A stretch of 64,000 bases of DNA from an uncultured Acidobacteriia bacterium (GTDB taxonomy: Bacteria; Acidobacteriota; Terriglobia; Bryobacterales; Bryobacteraceae). Shown here in pieces: positions 51,576-61,656 of the stretch; the stretch's first letter is position 1; every line of letters begins with the position of its first letter. The stretch spans positions 146,629 to 210,628 of the forward strand of contig CAIVVT010000288.1 in assembly GCA_903909435.1 (NCBI GenBank). Reading direction: 5' to 3'. The notes beneath the pieces were generated by a model that was not told the DNA's origin, did no database searches, and saw only the letters and a program-made list of their open reading frames with translations. Position numbers and translations under genes: made by a program.

Positions 51576-51914
51576 CGTATGCCGATTCTCGCGCAATTGT
51601 TTTCTTGCCGCGGAAGGCGCGGACTCAGATGAGGAAAATCGCCAGGCTCTAAGATGACTCTGATGGCATCGAGTCCGACCTGCAAGAGTCCTGCATTCGG
51701 AACGGACTCCTAGCAGGGGCTAACGCATCGGAGCTTTCAAAAGAGGGCAGGCCTGCCAACTGCGCGCCGATAGTGCCGTGCGATCGGCTTGACTGGAGCG
51801 TGACAAATGCAACGCTGGTTTCTAGAAAATAAGTTGAATGAGACAGTAAGGTCATGACAGGGGCGGGCGCGGCGCGCCCGCCCCTGTCTATGGCTTCAAG
51901 CCGTGTTATCGACT
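51576..51914. other. Convergent intergenic region with a strong hairpin
   Basis: About 340 bases between the ATPase and the 3' end of the second cytochrome gene. Only the terminator-like hairpin at 51856-51888 stands out. Confidence 0.45.
51856..51888 (-). terminator. Strong GC-rich bidirectional stem-loop
   Basis: GACAGGGGCGGGCGC (51856-51870) pairs perfectly over 15 bp with GCGCCCGCCCCTGTC (51874-51888) around a 3-base loop. It lies 27 bases beyond the cytochrome stop and could also serve the convergent ATPase transcript. There is no adjoining U tract on either strand. Confidence 0.55.
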
Positions 51915-54479
51915 TTAGCCGCCGCCCGGCCCGTTGTGGCAGCTATAGCAGCCGATGATCGTGCCTGAGGTGAACGTGTGTCCGGCCAGAGTGCGGTCGG
52001 CCTGCACCTTCGACAGGATCGTTCCCCGATAGTCCGTACCGTGGCAGCCCTGGCAGGCGGTAGCGCCGCCGGAGTCGGCCACGCTCTGGTGTCTACTGAC
52101 CCAAGTAGTGCCTACGGGATGCATCCCGTGAGGGCCGCCATTAGTCGTAGTAGGAACGGTAGCGTGACACGTCGCGCATTCCACCAGCATGCCCGCGTGG
52201 CCCTGCAGGTTCGTGCTTTGGACGTTGTCGTTCACGATGGGCGTGGGGAACTCCGCATGGGTTGAGCCGTGGCAGGCTTCGCACTGCAGGCCGCCATGAC
52301 CGCTTGAGGTGCGGAAGAGCGAGAAGCCGGCGGTCGGTGAGTTCGCGTTGCTGGCGAACGTGAGGTCGGCGGGAGTTCGCGGCGTAGTGCCGCTGGTGAA
52401 CGCCGACGTGTAGGCCAGCGTGGTGTTGGTGGCGCTTGCCAGGCCAGTATGGCAATTCGCGCAATTCGGTTCGGAGAACCAGCCGGTGCGGCTGGCTACG
52501 GCCAACGCGCTCAGATTACCGTGGCAACTCTGGCACTCAATGGCGTGCGAGCCTGTGGAAGTCAGCAACGTTCCCATTGCGCCGCGCAGGCACTGCGTCT
52601 TGGGTCCGGGATGGCAGGTGTAGCACGTGGAGCGCGTCGTGCCGCTGTCCATCGTGGCGCCGGTCGCCGGGTCGATGACTCGCGCGTGGAGCCCGTGGAG
52701 CGCGGTGGTCAACGGCAGAACGCCGCTGATACCGGTAATTGCGACGAAGGCCGACCCATGGCAGGCGTAACACATCACGGGTTTGGTAACGGTAGTCGCT
52801 TCCAGTCCGGCGGTATTATAGCCGACCTGCGTGGCCGCCGATTGGAACAGCGCCAGCGTCTGGAAACGCTCGTCGTGCTTGCGCAGCAGGTTCAGCTTCA
52901 TGTCCTTGGCCGGGTCGGGGTTGTTAACCCAGCCGCGGCTCGGCATGGCCGCGGCATAGCCGCTGGTCGAGGCGTGGCAGGTGCCGCATCCAACTTCGTC
53001 GGAGATGGGCAGCACGATGTCGGTGGTCGCCAACACCGCGCCGGTGGAGTTCTTGGCGGTGACGCGCATCATCGGGAAGTAGTTGTTCGTCCCGTTGTCG
53101 GCGAAGTTCGTGAGCGGAATTGCCTGAGCCATCCAGCTGTTATCGACCGTGCTGAAGGTCATGGCTTGCGGAGTATTGGCTGTGCCCGGCATGGCAAATC
53201 CGAACAGACCAACATCCGGAGCCTGTGTGCCGAAGCCCCACGACGCAATGTAGGTCCAGAAGTTGGTCTTGCCGATCGACGTGGTGTTGATCGTGTTCGT
53301 CAGCGGATCGGTAATCGCCTGATAGGTCAGGCTATAGCCGCTTGGCGAAACCACCAATGCACCGGACGTGTCCACCAGGTGCGCATGGATCGTATTAAAC
53401 GGAGGGAGGAATCCGGCTACGCTGAAGTCCTTGCCGTCGTCGCAGTGCATCCCGAGATCGTTCCAGGCGATCACCTTGAACGGGCCGCCGGAGGCGGTGG
53501 TTGTACCTACTACAAAGGTCACCGTTACGGTGCGCGTCAGGCCATTGCCGCTCACCGTGATCGTTCCGTTGTAAGTCGCCGCCGCCAATCCGGTCGCGTT
53601 TGCCGTCACCGACAGTGACGCCGGTGTCGTGCCCGAGCCGGGTGCAACAGTCAACCAGGCCGCGGCGCTCTTGCTCGCCGTGAAGGTGGTGTTGGGGCTG
53701 GCGCTTACCGATACAGTTTGAGCGCCCGGGGATGTGCCGCCCACGGTAGCTGAAAACGAAAGCGCCGTGGGGCTCACACTCAGCGTGGGGGTGCCGGAAC
53801 TGGTCACCGTAAAAGTCACGGCGACGCTGCGGGTAAGCCCATTTCCGGACACGGTAATTGTGCCGCTATAGGTTCCTGCGGCCAGTCCCGTCACACTCGC
53901 CGAGACCGTGAGGGTTGCTGGCGTTGTGCCAGCGGTCGGCGCGACGGTCAACCAGGCCGCGGCGCTTTTGCTCGCCGTAAACGTGGAATTGGGGCTGGCG
54001 CTAACCGACAAGGACTGGGCGGAGGGAGACGAGCCGCCAGAAGTCGCTGTGAAGGACAGTGCTGTGGGGCTGACGGTTAGCGTACGCGTGGAAGTAGTGA
54101 TCGTAAGTGTCACCGGAACGGCCTGCGTTCTCTCGCCGCTGGAGATCGAGATCGTGCCTCGATAAATTGCCGCCGTCAGGCCCGTCGGGTTTGCCAGAAC
54201 GGTCAGGGTCTGGGGTGTGGTGAGGGTTCCCGAGGGTGAGACAGACAGCCAGGTACGCCCGCCGCTTTGGCCAGACGCGCTCACCGAAAACCGAGTCCGG
54301 CTACCGGCGCTGACAGCGAGGGAATTCCTCAGCGTAGTAGAACTACCCGCCGTCGCAGAGAACGACAACGCGGCAGGGGAGACGGTTATACCTCCGCCAT
54401 CTTGGGCCATCGACATGGAGGTCCAGATTGGACTGGCCACCAGGGCTGCAAAGGTAAGCATGACCCGGTAGTGTTTCAC
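51915..54479 (-). CDS. Exported nona-haem cytochrome c with three BACON-like repeats
   Basis: About 854 residues. The start is the GTG at 54479, with AAGGAG 7 bases upstream; ATG 54518 lies before that ribosome site and ATG 54461 is the alternative. Signal peptide (VMLTFAALVASPIWTSMSMAQ), then three ~100-residue Ig/BACON-like repeats (TLTVSPTALSFTATSGGSSPSAQSLSVSASPNSTF, TLSVSPTALSFSATVGGTSPGAQTVSVSASPNTTF), nearly identical also at DNA level about 300 bp apart. Then the VIAWNDLGMHC domain and nine CxxCH sites (CGTCH, CYACH, CYTCH, CQSCH, CANCH, CEACH, CATCH, CQGCH, CYSCH). The haem part is collinear with 26073-28724. Likely a surface or periplasmic electron carrier. Confidence 0.87.
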   Translation of the reverse strand: MKHYRVMLTFAALVASPIWTSMSMAQDGGGITVSPAALSFSATAGSSTTLRNSLAVSAGSRTRFSVSASGQSGGRTWLSVSPSGTLTTPQTLTVLANPTGLTAAIYRGTISISSGERTQAVPVTLTITTSTRTLTVSPTALSFTATSGGSSPSAQSLSVSASPNSTFTASKSAAAWLTVAPTAGTTPATLTVSASVTGLAAGTYSGTITVSGNGLTRSVAVTFTVTSSGTPTLSVSPTALSFSATVGGTSPGAQTVSVSASPNTTFTASKSAAAWLTVAPGSGTTPASLSVTANATGLAAATYNGTITVSGNGLTRTVTVTFVVGTTTASGGPFKVIAWNDLGMHCDDGKDFSVAGFLPPFNTIHAHLVDTSGALVVSPSGYSLTYQAITDPLTNTINTTSIGKTNFWTYIASWGFGTQAPDVGLFGFAMPGTANTPQAMTFSTVDNSWMAQAIPLTNFADNGTNNYFPMMRVTAKNSTGAVLATTDIVLPISDEVGCGTCHASTSGYAAAMPSRGWVNNPDPAKDMKLNLLRKHDERFQTLALFQSAATQVGYNTAGLEATTVTKPVMCYACHGSAFVAITGISGVLPLTTALHGLHARVIDPATGATMDSGTTRSTCYTCHPGPKTQCLRGAMGTLLTSTGSHAIECQSCHGNLSALAVASRTGWFSEPNCANCHTGLASATNTTLAYTSAFTSGTTPRTPADLTFASNANSPTAGFSLFRTSSGHGGLQCEACHGSTHAEFPTPIVNDNVQSTNLQGHAGMLVECATCHATVPTTTNGGPHGMHPVGTTWVSRHQSVADSGGATACQGCHGTDYRGTILSKVQADRTLAGHTFTSGTIIGCYSCHNGPGGG
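53480..54170 (-). repeat. Tandem ~300-bp repeats encoding BACON-like domains
   Basis: Segments around 53650-53710 and 53950-54010 are nearly identical (both read AACCAGGCCGCGGCGCT then a GCTCGCCGT block), spaced 300 bp, matching the domain repeat. Low divergence points to recent duplication or gene conversion. Confidence 0.7.
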
Positions 54480-55168
54480 TAAGCTGCTCCTTTTGAGTCG
54501 GGACTGCCGCGCCTGCAAACAAAAGGCGCGGCGGAATGCGCACGGTTAATGTTCCATTCCGGGAGAACAAGCGCCAACGATGGCACGGACGCACCTAGAG
54601 CGTCGATGAACCAATCGAGGGCTTCCTCGCCGGAACACAGTTCGTCCCCCCGCCATCCACGGAACGTCTACCGACACGCAACTCTTTACTGTTAGTTACC
54701 GACACCCCACCGCTGAGAACGGAGTGGGCTCATTGGGCTGAGTCCTTAAGCTGGACTTCTTCCCGGCGCAATTCGCGAGGCCGCGTTGAACCGGAACTCA
54801 ATGAGCTAAATAGGTCTAAAACTACTCGTACACGATAGTATATTACCCTAAAAGCTCCCTTGACGTCGATCAAAATGCTCGGCGAAAAGAATTTCATAGT
54901 CCTGTATTAAGGCGCCTGATTCTGCCGAAAAAGCCACGCAGATTCGCCTATGTCCGGATGGCTCGGAGCACCACCTTCGGGGGGTAAGTAGCTGGTTCTC
55001 AGATGCCTATCGGGCGCCAAAGAAGATACAGATGCGGAGGTTCAACGGGGTACAGCGCAGTTGCCCGGTCACAGCACTGCGACGGAAACCTGTTCCACGG
55101 GCAGTGGAGAGGTCTTTTCTCATCTCCACCGTCCCCTTTTGCGGACGTTCCAATGAGCCGCGACGCCC
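54480..55168. other. Long intergenic region upstream of the second nona-haem cytochrome
   Basis: About 690 bases with no supported gene. It contains an AT-richer tract (54800-54900) with a TTGAC-N4-ATCAA box at 54860-54873. Motifs near 54950-55010 (AAAGCCACGCAG, GGTAAGTAGCTGG) recall GEMM riboswitches only superficially and on the strand opposite to the cytochrome gene. Confidence 0.4.
54860..54873 (-). promoter_or_regulatory. FNR/CRP-type box upstream of the cytochrome gene
   Basis: TTGAC-GTCG-ATCAA matches the FNR consensus TTGAT-N4-ATCAA at 9 of 10 positions. It lies about 380 bases before the cytochrome start, so a long leader or another promoter would be needed. One such match can occur by chance. 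Confidence 0.35.
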
Positions 55169-55357
55169 TCAGCCTCTGACTCCGAGCTTACGCAGGATGG
55201 TCATCATCGGGCACCAGTTGGTGAACGCCGACTGGAACAGGTTAAGTCCCACGAAGGCCGTGAACCAATAGAAGTACGGGCTCACGGTCATGCCGAGTAC
55301 AACGCTCAGCATTATGAAGAGCCCGGCAACGAGTCTTAACCAGCGATCGACTGTCAT
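55169..55357 (-). CDS. DUF2892/YgaP-like small inner-membrane protein
   Basis: 62 residues with two membrane helices (LVAGLFIMLSVVLGMTV and FYWFTAFVGLNLFQSAFTNWCPM). The signature GLNLFQSAFTNWCPMM-ILRKLG is that of the DUF2892 transmembrane domain often fused to or beside rhodaneses. It starts 3 bases after the stop of the RND pump gene, so it is cotranscribed with the efflux operon. The reason for the pairing is unknown. Confidence 0.85.
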   Translation of the reverse strand: MTVDRWLRLVAGLFIMLSVVLGMTVSPYFYWFTAFVGLNLFQSAFTNWCPMMTILRKLGVRG

Positions 55358-55360
55358 CAG

Positions 55361-58300
55361 TTATCCCTCTGTCTGCGTGGATGCACTCGGGTGCGCGGGC
55401 GTGACGGACTGGCTCGCGATTCTTGCATGGAAGATGTAATAAACGATGGGTACGGTGACGCGTGAGAGCGACAGGGAGGCTATCTCGCCCGCCATCAACG
55501 CTATGGCGAGACCCTGGAAGATTGGGTCAAAGAGAATGACCACACTGCCGACCACCACGGCGGCGGCGGTCAGCATCATGGGCCGGAAACGCACCGCGCC
55601 CGCGTCCACAACCGCCTTGTCGAGCGGCATCCCTTCTTTCAGACGCAATTCGATGAAGTCCACCAGGATGATGCTATTGCGCACCACGATGCCCGCCCCG
55701 GCGATGAAGCCGATCATGCTAGTGGCGGTGAAAAAGGCATTCAATAATCCGTGTGCGGGCAGGATGCCGACTAGCGAAAACGGGATGGCCGCCATGATGA
55801 TCAGCGGCGTGAGGAAGCTCTGGAACCAGCCGACCACCAGCACGTAGATCAGGATCAGAACGGCGGCGAAGGCGATTCCGAGATCGCGGAAGACCTCATA
55901 GGTGATGTGCCATTCGCCGTCCCACTTCATGGCATATTTCGCGTCGTCGAAGGGCTGGTGGGCGGTGAGTTGCTCGATCTTGTAGCCGCCGTCAACGGGC
56001 AGCTTCGCGATTTCCGGGCCGAGTTTGAGGATCGCGTAGACCGGGCTCTCCATCGCGCCCGCGACATCGGCGGTCACGTAGGTAACAGGCATCAGGTTCT
56101 TGTGATAGATGTTGCGCTCCACCGTGGAGTTTTCCACTCGCACGAGTTCGGAGAGCGCGACCAGGCCGTTGCGGCCCGCGACTTTCAACTCCTTGAAACG
56201 TTCCAGGTCGCTGCGCGTGGAGCGGTCCAGGCGGACGGTGATGGGGATGTCCTCGCGCGCAGTGTCGATGTGCAGCAGGCCCGCACTCGCCCCTTGAGAG
56301 GCGACCGAGACGGTCTGCGCGATCTGCTCGACGGTGACGCCGTTCAATGCGGCCTTCTCGCGGTCCACGTGCCAGATCTGCTTGGGCTGCGGATCCTCGA
56401 CGTACCAATCGGCATCGACCACCCCGGGAGTGTGATCGAAGATGTTGAGAATCTGCCCGGCGAGCTTTACTCGCCCTTCTTCCGATGGTCCGTAGACTTC
56501 GGCCACCAGTGTCTCAAGCACTGGGGGACCGGGCGGAACCTCCGCCACCTTGATGCGCGCGTTGTTTTCGCGCGCGATTGCCAGCAGGCTCAAGCGCACG
56601 CGTTTGGCGATCTCGTGGCTGGGCGAATTCCGCTCGCCCTTGGACTTGAGATTCACTTGAATGTCGGCCACGTTTGAGCCTCGGCGCAGGTAGTAGTGCC
56701 GCACCAGCCCGTTGAAGTTGTAGGGCGATGCAGTGCCCGCATACGTTTGGACGTTGACCACTTCGGGTTGTTCGAAGGTCTTCTCCGCGAGTTGCTTCGC
56801 GACGCGCGCCGTCTGCTCGAGCGTGGTGCCCTCGGGCATATCGACGATCACCTGGAACTCGCTCTTGTTATCGAACGGCAACATCTTCACCTTCACGAAT
56901 TCGATGTAGACCAGCGACATTGCTCCGAGCAGCAGCAGGACCACGGTGAGCAGGAAGCTGTACCGCACGATGGGCACGTGGATCAGCCGGTCCATGAAGC
57001 CGCGATACATCACCGTGAGGCGATCTTCCTTGTGCTCGTCATGGCCCCCTTGATTTGGGCGCAACAGTCGAATGGCGGCCCAGGGCGTAACGATGAAGGC
57101 GACCAGCAACGAGAAGATCATCGCCGCCGTAGCGCCGATCGGGATGGGCCGCATGTAGGGACCCATCAGGCCGCCTACAAAGGCCATGGGCAGTATGGCG
57201 GCGATGACCGTAAGCGTCGCCAGGATGGTCGGGTTGCCTACCTCATCGACGGCTTCGATAGCGACCTCGGCTAGCGGACGCGCTTCGTTGTGAGCCATGC
57301 GCGCGTGGCGCACGATGTTCTCGACAATGACTATCGCGTCATCGACCAGAATTCCAATCGAGAAGATCAGCGCGAACAGCGTGATGCGGTTCAACGTGTA
57401 GCCGTACAGGTAGAAGACCGTGAGCGTGAGCGCGAGCGTAACCGGAATAGCCGTGAAGACGATTAGCGATTCGCGGAAGCCGAGGACCAGCGCAATGAGG
57501 ATGCTCACCGAGACAATGGCGATCCCCATGTGGAACAGCAATTCGTTCGATTTCTCGGCGGCGGTCTCGCCGTACTGGCGCGTGACGGTGAGGTCCACGC
57601 CGTCGCCCAGGAGTGTGCCTTTCAACGCGTCCACTTTGCGGAGGACGTCGCCCGCCACCGCAATTGCGTTCGTGCCTTTGCGCTTGGCGACGGAGATGGT
57701 CACTGCGGGCTCGAAGCTCTTGCCGGCGGCGAACTGCACGTACTGGCTCGGCTCCTCGCCGGTGTCGACCACCGAGGCGACCTCACGCAGGTAAACCGGG
57801 TGGCCACCCGAGACGGCAACGACCACGCTCTTCGCATCGTCGGCGTCGCGGAGGAAACCTCCGGCTTCAATGACCGTCTCCACATTGCCTGTTGAGGCTG
57901 CGCCTGCGGGAAGCCTGCTGTTGGCCGAGCCGAGCGCACCCAGCACCTGCAGGGGCGTCAGACCAAATGCTGTCAGCCGGCCCGCGTCGAGCGTGACACG
58001 CAGTTCGCGGCGTTGTCCTCCGAGAATCTTCACCTCACTGACGTCGGGCGTCTGCTTGATGGCATCGTTCAACTGAGCGGCCACCTGACGCAGGTCGTAG
58101 TCGTTGTAGCGCTTGCTGTGGAGCGTCAAAGCAAGAATTGGCACGTCGTCGATCGAGCGCGGCTTAACCAGTGGCTGCGATGCGCCGGGCGGGATTATAT
58201 CGAAGTTGGCGTGCATCTTCTGATTCACGCGGACGATCGATTTCTCCTCATCCTCCCCGACCTTGAAGCGCACCACTACCATGGCGGAGCCGGGCATCGT

Positions 58301-58576
58301 CGTCGAGTAAACGTACTCGACGCCGGGCACCTCCCACAGCAGTTTTTCCATGGGGCGCGTTACGCGCTGCTCCACTTCGCGAGCCGGTGCGCCAGGCATT
58401 TGCACGAACAGGTCGATCATCGGAACGATGATCTGCGGCTCCTCTTCCCGCGGCAGCATTAGCACCGAGAAGACGCCGAGCAGCAGGGAGCCACCGATCA
58501 CGAGCGGGGTCAGTTTCGAGTTGATCCAGGCCGCGCCGAGACGGCCCGCGATGCCAAGCTTACGAGGTTCGCTCAC
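55361..58576 (-). CDS. RND-family inner-membrane efflux transporter (AcrB/HAE-like)
   Basis: 1071 residues, usual length for the family. N-terminal helix ([28 protein letters not shown]), periplasmic porter domains, transmembrane helix 4 with the proton-relay acidic residues ([22 protein letters not shown]), second half starting [31 protein letters not shown], and [28 protein letters not shown]. The DD-ENI arrangement fits the HAE/HAE-2 drug-type pumps more than CzcA metal pumps, but the substrate is not certain. The GTG start overlaps the stop of the adaptor gene (GTGA at 58573-58576). Operon order: tolC-like, adaptor, pump, DUF2892. Confidence 0.92.
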   Translation of the reverse strand: MSEPRKLGIAGRLGAAWINSKLTPLVIGGSLLLGVFSVLMLPREEEPQIIVPMIDLFVQMPGAPAREVEQRVTRPMEKLLWEVPGVEYVYSTTMPGSAMVVVRFKVGEDEEKSIVRVNQKMHANFDIIPPGASQPLVKPRSIDDVPILALTLHSKRYNDYDLRQVAAQLNDAIKQTPDVSEVKILGGQRRELRVTLDAGRLTAFGLTPLQVLGALGSANSRLPAGAASTGNVETVIEAGGFLRDADDAKSVVVAVSGGHPVYLREVASVVDTGEEPSQYVQFAAGKSFEPAVTISVAKRKGTNAIAVAGDVLRKVDALKGTLLGDGVDLTVTRQYGETAAEKSNELLFHMGIAIVSVSILIALVLGFRESLIVFTAIPVTLALTLTVFYLYGYTLNRITLFALIFSIGILVDDAIVIVENIVRHARMAHNEARPLAEVAIEAVDEVGNPTILATLTVIAAILPMAFVGGLMGPYMRPIPIGATAAMIFSLLVAFIVTPWAAIRLLRPNQGGHDEHKEDRLTVMYRGFMDRLIHVPIVRYSFLLTVVLLLLGAMSLVYIEFVKVKMLPFDNKSEFQVIVDMPEGTTLEQTARVAKQLAEKTFEQPEVVNVQTYAGTASPYNFNGLVRHYYLRRGSNVADIQVNLKSKGERNSPSHEIAKRVRLSLLAIARENNARIKVAEVPPGPPVLETLVAEVYGPSEEGRVKLAGQILNIFDHTPGVVDADWYVEDPQPKQIWHVDREKAALNGVTVEQIAQTVSVASQGASAGLLHIDTAREDIPITVRLDRSTRSDLERFKELKVAGRNGLVALSELVRVENSTVERNIYHKNLMPVTYVTADVAGAMESPVYAILKLGPEIAKLPVDGGYKIEQLTAHQPFDDAKYAMKWDGEWHITYEVFRDLGIAFAAVLILIYVLVVGWFQSFLTPLIIMAAIPFSLVGILPAHGLLNAFFTATSMIGFIAGAGIVVRNSIILVDFIELRLKEGMPLDKAVVDAGAVRFRPMMLTAAAVVVGSVVILFDPIFQGLAIALMAGEIASLSLSRVTVPIVYYIFHARIASQSVTPAHPSASTQTEG

Positions 58577-59736
58577 GGGCGCACCTCAATGCGGATGCCG
58601 TCGGTGAGCGTTTGCGGAGGCCGGTCAATCACTAATTCTCCGGCGCTCAGGCCAGAGAGGATTTCGACCATATCGCCGCTGCGCGTTGCGGCCTTGACCA
58701 TGCGGCTTCGCGCGGCGTCGCCTTCGGCGACGAAGAGCCGGTCGATCTGGCCGTCATGCACTAATGCACTGGCCGGAACCGCCAGCATTTCGCGCTGGCC
58801 GAATTCAAACAACACACGTCCGAAAACGCCGCTGCGCAGGCCCTGTAAGCCAGGCAGATCCACTTTGACGATGAAGCTGTGCGAGCCAGCGTCGAGCGCC
58901 GGAGCAACTTCGCCTACGCGCGCGGCGAACTCTTTGTCAAAGGCGTCGAGATGAACCCGGACCGCCATGCCGGGGAGTATCTTCGCCAGCCTGCTTTCAT
59001 CGACGGAGGCTTCCAGCCGGTATGCTCCGCCTTGCTCGACAACGGCAATCGGTGTGCCCGGCGAGGCCAGCATACCCGGCTCCGCTTTGCGTTCAATCAC
59101 GGTTCCGGCGAAGGGGGCGATCACATTGGCATAACTCGCCTGAAGTTTCGTCTGCGCCACGGCCTCGTCTGCCTGTTGCACTTTGGAGTCGAGTTGATGC
59201 CGTTTGGCGCGCGCCATCTCGTAAGCAGCTCGCGCCGTCTTGAGCCGCGCTTCAGCCTCATCGAATTCCTGCGCCGTGATCGACTTGTCGTCGAATAGCG
59301 ACTTCATGCGGCGGTGGCTTGATTCGGCCAAATCGAGTTGCGCTTTCGCGGCTACCACGCCGCTATCGGCCTCGGGCTGTGCATCCTGCGCCTCGCGGCG
59401 CCCGGCCTCGGCCTGCCGGCGCGAGGTCTCGATATCCCGGGCGTCGATCACTGCGATCACCTGTCCGGCTTTCACACTGTCACCCGGCTGCACGCGCACT
59501 TCGAGGATCGAGCCCATAGTCCTGGCCGAGAGCACGGATGTGACGCGGGCGCGTACCGAGCCTGTCGCCTCGTACAACTCGGGGAGCTTTACAATTGAAG
59601 CCTTTCGAACCGAGACAGCAACGGGTGGAGCGTCTTCCGCCTTCTTCGCCGACTCGCTTGTGCCGGGGCCGCAGCCTGCCAGGACGGCCAAGAGAACTGT
59701 TGCGGGCGTGGCCCACAGGGTCTTACTTGAGAACAT
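58573..59736 (-). CDS. RND efflux periplasmic adaptor (membrane fusion protein), lipoprotein
   Basis: About 387 residues. ATG 59736 is chosen over 59748 because GGAG lies 6 bases before it. Lipoprotein signal [13 protein letters not shown]. Biotinyl-lipoyl-like half motifs ([23 protein letters not shown] and [33 protein letters not shown]) flank a coiled-coil hairpin ([13 protein letters not shown]...[26 protein letters not shown]). A barrel domain follows ([43 protein letters not shown]). It joins the RND pump to the outer-membrane channel. Its start overlaps the end of the TolC-like gene by 14 bases and its stop overlaps the pump start. Confidence 0.91.
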   Translation of the reverse strand: MFSSKTLWATPATVLLAVLAGCGPGTSESAKKAEDAPPVAVSVRKASIVKLPELYEATGSVRARVTSVLSARTMGSILEVRVQPGDSVKAGQVIAVIDARDIETSRRQAEAGRREAQDAQPEADSGVVAAKAQLDLAESSHRRMKSLFDDKSITAQEFDEAEARLKTARAAYEMARAKRHQLDSKVQQADEAVAQTKLQASYANVIAPFAGTVIERKAEPGMLASPGTPIAVVEQGGAYRLEASVDESRLAKILPGMAVRVHLDAFDKEFAARVGEVAPALDAGSHSFIVKVDLPGLQGLRSGVFGRVLFEFGQREMLAVPASALVHDGQIDRLFVAEGDAARSRMVKAATRSGDMVEILSGLSAGELVIDRPPQTLTDGIRIEVRP

Positions 59737-61063
59737 CGGAATCTCCATTCAAAGTGCCGCTAGCGGCTTCGAGTTGCACGGCCGCCGTGCGCTGGTCGTA
59801 AAGCGCCGCGAGGCGGCGGGTCTTCGATTCGAGCAGCGCGGTCTCCGAACGAAGCAGGTCGGTAACCGTGGCGAGGCCATTCGAGTAACGGTTGCGGATA
59901 ATGCGCAGGCTCTCTTCGGCCTGAGCGATGGTGTCGCGCGTCGTGGCGACGCGTTCGCGCGATGCGCCAAGGTTCGCTTCGGCACGCCTGATCTCCAGGC
60001 GAACTGCCGCGCTCACCTGCCTCTCGGTGGCGGAGGCGGCTGCTTGCATGTGATGGGCCTCGGCGACGGATGCCCGGGTGCGGTTGCCGTCAAACAGCGT
60101 CCAGCGGGCAGAGGCCATGAACAGCCAGTTGGCGCCACCCTTGCTTGCGAAGTTCTGGCGGTCGGCTTCGAAGACTCCATGCAGTCCGATCACGGGCCAG
60201 TACTGCGACTTCGCGGAGGATTCCTGAACTGCGCCGAGGTCCTTACCGAGCCCTGCCAAGAGCAGTTCGGGCCGCGTGCTGGCGGCCTGGCTTTCGCGGT
60301 CGGGGCCAGCGTCTGCTGGAAGCTGCGTCGATTCCATCGGAGTGGTCAATATGTGCTCGTCGTCGAGCGGCAGGCCCAACGCTTCATTCAGAGCCGCATG
60401 CGCAATGCGCAGATCGGCGGCGGCGCGGGCGCGGTACTCACTCATTGCACTGGCATGAACTTGTACGCTGAGGACGTCGGCATCGGTCGCCACGCCCGCG
60501 CGTTGCAGGCTGCGCGACCGATCGAGATCCGCGTTTGCCGACTTCAGGGATTCCTCAGCGAGGTGCAGCGACTCCGCAGTCAGGGCAACCCCGTGGTAGG
60601 CGCGGGCGACTCCCGCGATCAGGGCCAGTTCGACGCGGCGGCGTTCTTCTTCCGTCATCTGCTTACCAATCCGCGCCGACTGAACTGCCCCGCGCGTCGC
60701 GCCAAAGTCGTAGACCACCTGATCGACGCTTACTTGCGATTGGAAGTTTGAAAGCGCGTCGGGCCGGTTCAACGAGGAGAGATTGAAATTGGCCGCGGTG
60801 AACTGATGCTGGGTCAACAAGGACCCGAAAACAAAAACAGGATTATTGCCGCCTTGGAAGCCCTCCATGTAGGTAGCGCGGGGCAGCCACCCGGCGCGAG
60901 CCTGTGCGATGCGCGATTCGGCGGCCTGGACGCGAGCCGCTGCGGCCTCCAGCGAAGGGTGGTGAGTCAGCGCCAACTTTACAGCTTCGGGCAGCGTGAG
61001 CGGCGCCTGGGCGCAGAGCGTCAGCCCTGACGATAGAAACAAGATCAGTTTTGGGATGGGCAT
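59723..61063 (-). CDS. TolC-family outer-membrane efflux channel
   Basis: About 446 residues from ATG 61063, where the signal peptide starts (MPIPKLILFLSSGLTLCAQ); the frame is open from 61117. Two OEP repeats, each of long helices: LTLPEAVKLALTHHPSLEAAAARVQAAESRIAQARAGWLP, and the second around RPELLLAGLGKDLGAVQESSAKSQYWPVIGLHG, ending RNRYSNGLATVTDLLRSETALLESKTRRLAALYDQRTAAVQLEAASG. First gene of the RND operon. No strong Shine-Dalgarno is seen, so the start is less sure than the family. Confidence 0.88.
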   Translation of the reverse strand: MPIPKLILFLSSGLTLCAQAPLTLPEAVKLALTHHPSLEAAAARVQAAESRIAQARAGWLPRATYMEGFQGGNNPVFVFGSLLTQHQFTAANFNLSSLNRPDALSNFQSQVSVDQVVYDFGATRGAVQSARIGKQMTEEERRRVELALIAGVARAYHGVALTAESLHLAEESLKSANADLDRSRSLQRAGVATDADVLSVQVHASAMSEYRARAAADLRIAHAALNEALGLPLDDEHILTTPMESTQLPADAGPDRESQAASTRPELLLAGLGKDLGAVQESSAKSQYWPVIGLHGVFEADRQNFASKGGANWLFMASARWTLFDGNRTRASVAEAHHMQAAASATERQVSAAVRLEIRRAEANLGASRERVATTRDTIAQAEESLRIIRNRYSNGLATVTDLLRSETALLESKTRRLAALYDQRTAAVQLEAASGTLNGDSDVLK

Positions 61064-61186
61064 GGTCGTTGGTAGGCAGGCTTGCGACTTCGCCATTGTG
61101 GATGCACTGGCGGCCACGAGGTGACACTACGGAGAGCATGTCACCTTTGGGCCGCGGCTGCATCCCGATAAATGAAGGACATTTTT

Positions 61187-61597
61187 ATGGAACTGACGGT
61201 GACTTATCTCGGTGGTGTTCAGTTTGAAGCCGAAGCCCGGGGCCACAAGATTTACTCGGACCAGCCGACGGCAAACCATGGTTTCGATGAAGGGATGACG
61301 CCTCCCGAACTCCTGCTGGCCTCAGTAGGCACCTGCGCGGGCTACTACGCCGCCGAATATCTGAACCGGATGCATCTCCCGGCATCGGGACTGCGCATCC
61401 GCGTGACCGCCGAAAAAGCAACGAATCCGGCGCGGCTAGGGAAGTTCGTCATCGTCGTCGAGACACCCGGTGTGGACGACCCGGAGCACATCGAGGGAGT
61501 GAAGAAAGCCGTTGCGAAGTGCCTGGTGAAGAACACGCTCGCCATGCCGCCGGAGATCGTCATCGAAGTGGAGTCGCTGGTGCCGGTCAAGGCCTAA
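61187..61597 (+). CDS. OsmC-family thiol peroxidase-like protein
   Basis: About 136 residues from ATG 61187 (GAAGGA upstream); the frame opens at 61172. OsmC pattern: FEAEARGHKIYSDQP, EGMTPPELLLASVGTCAGYYAAEYLNRMHL with the first catalytic Cys in GTCAGYY, and the second Cys in VAKCLVKNTL. OsmC/Ohr proteins reduce organic peroxides with two cysteines; here both are ordinary Cys codons, unlike the two TGA-containing genes in this window. Divergent from the efflux operon. Confidence 0.88.
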   Translation: MELTVTYLGGVQFEAEARGHKIYSDQPTANHGFDEGMTPPELLLASVGTCAGYYAAEYLNRMHLPASGLRIRVTAEKATNPARLGKFVIVVETPGVDDPEHIEGVKKAVAKCLVKNTLAMPPEIVIEVESLVPVKA

Positions 61598-61656
61598 GCA
61601 GGGGACTACCGGCCGCAAATTCATTAACGCGGCCGCGAAGCCGATAACATGGTTAC

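Noticed and set aside
52449..53618. 389-codon open frame on the plus strand
   Set aside because: Antisense shadow of the nona-haem cytochrome; Arg/Gly/Val-rich without domain motifs.
54930..55020. GEMM (c-di-GMP/cGAMP) riboswitch
   Set aside because: Fragments such as AAAGCCACGCAG and GGTAAGTAGCTGG recall the class, but the core order and stems do not form, and the strand is opposite to the cytochrome gene.
59240..60751. 503-codon open frame on the plus strand
   Set aside because: It is antisense to the adaptor and TolC-like genes, whose protein families are clear. GC-rich codon bias opens the opposite frame.
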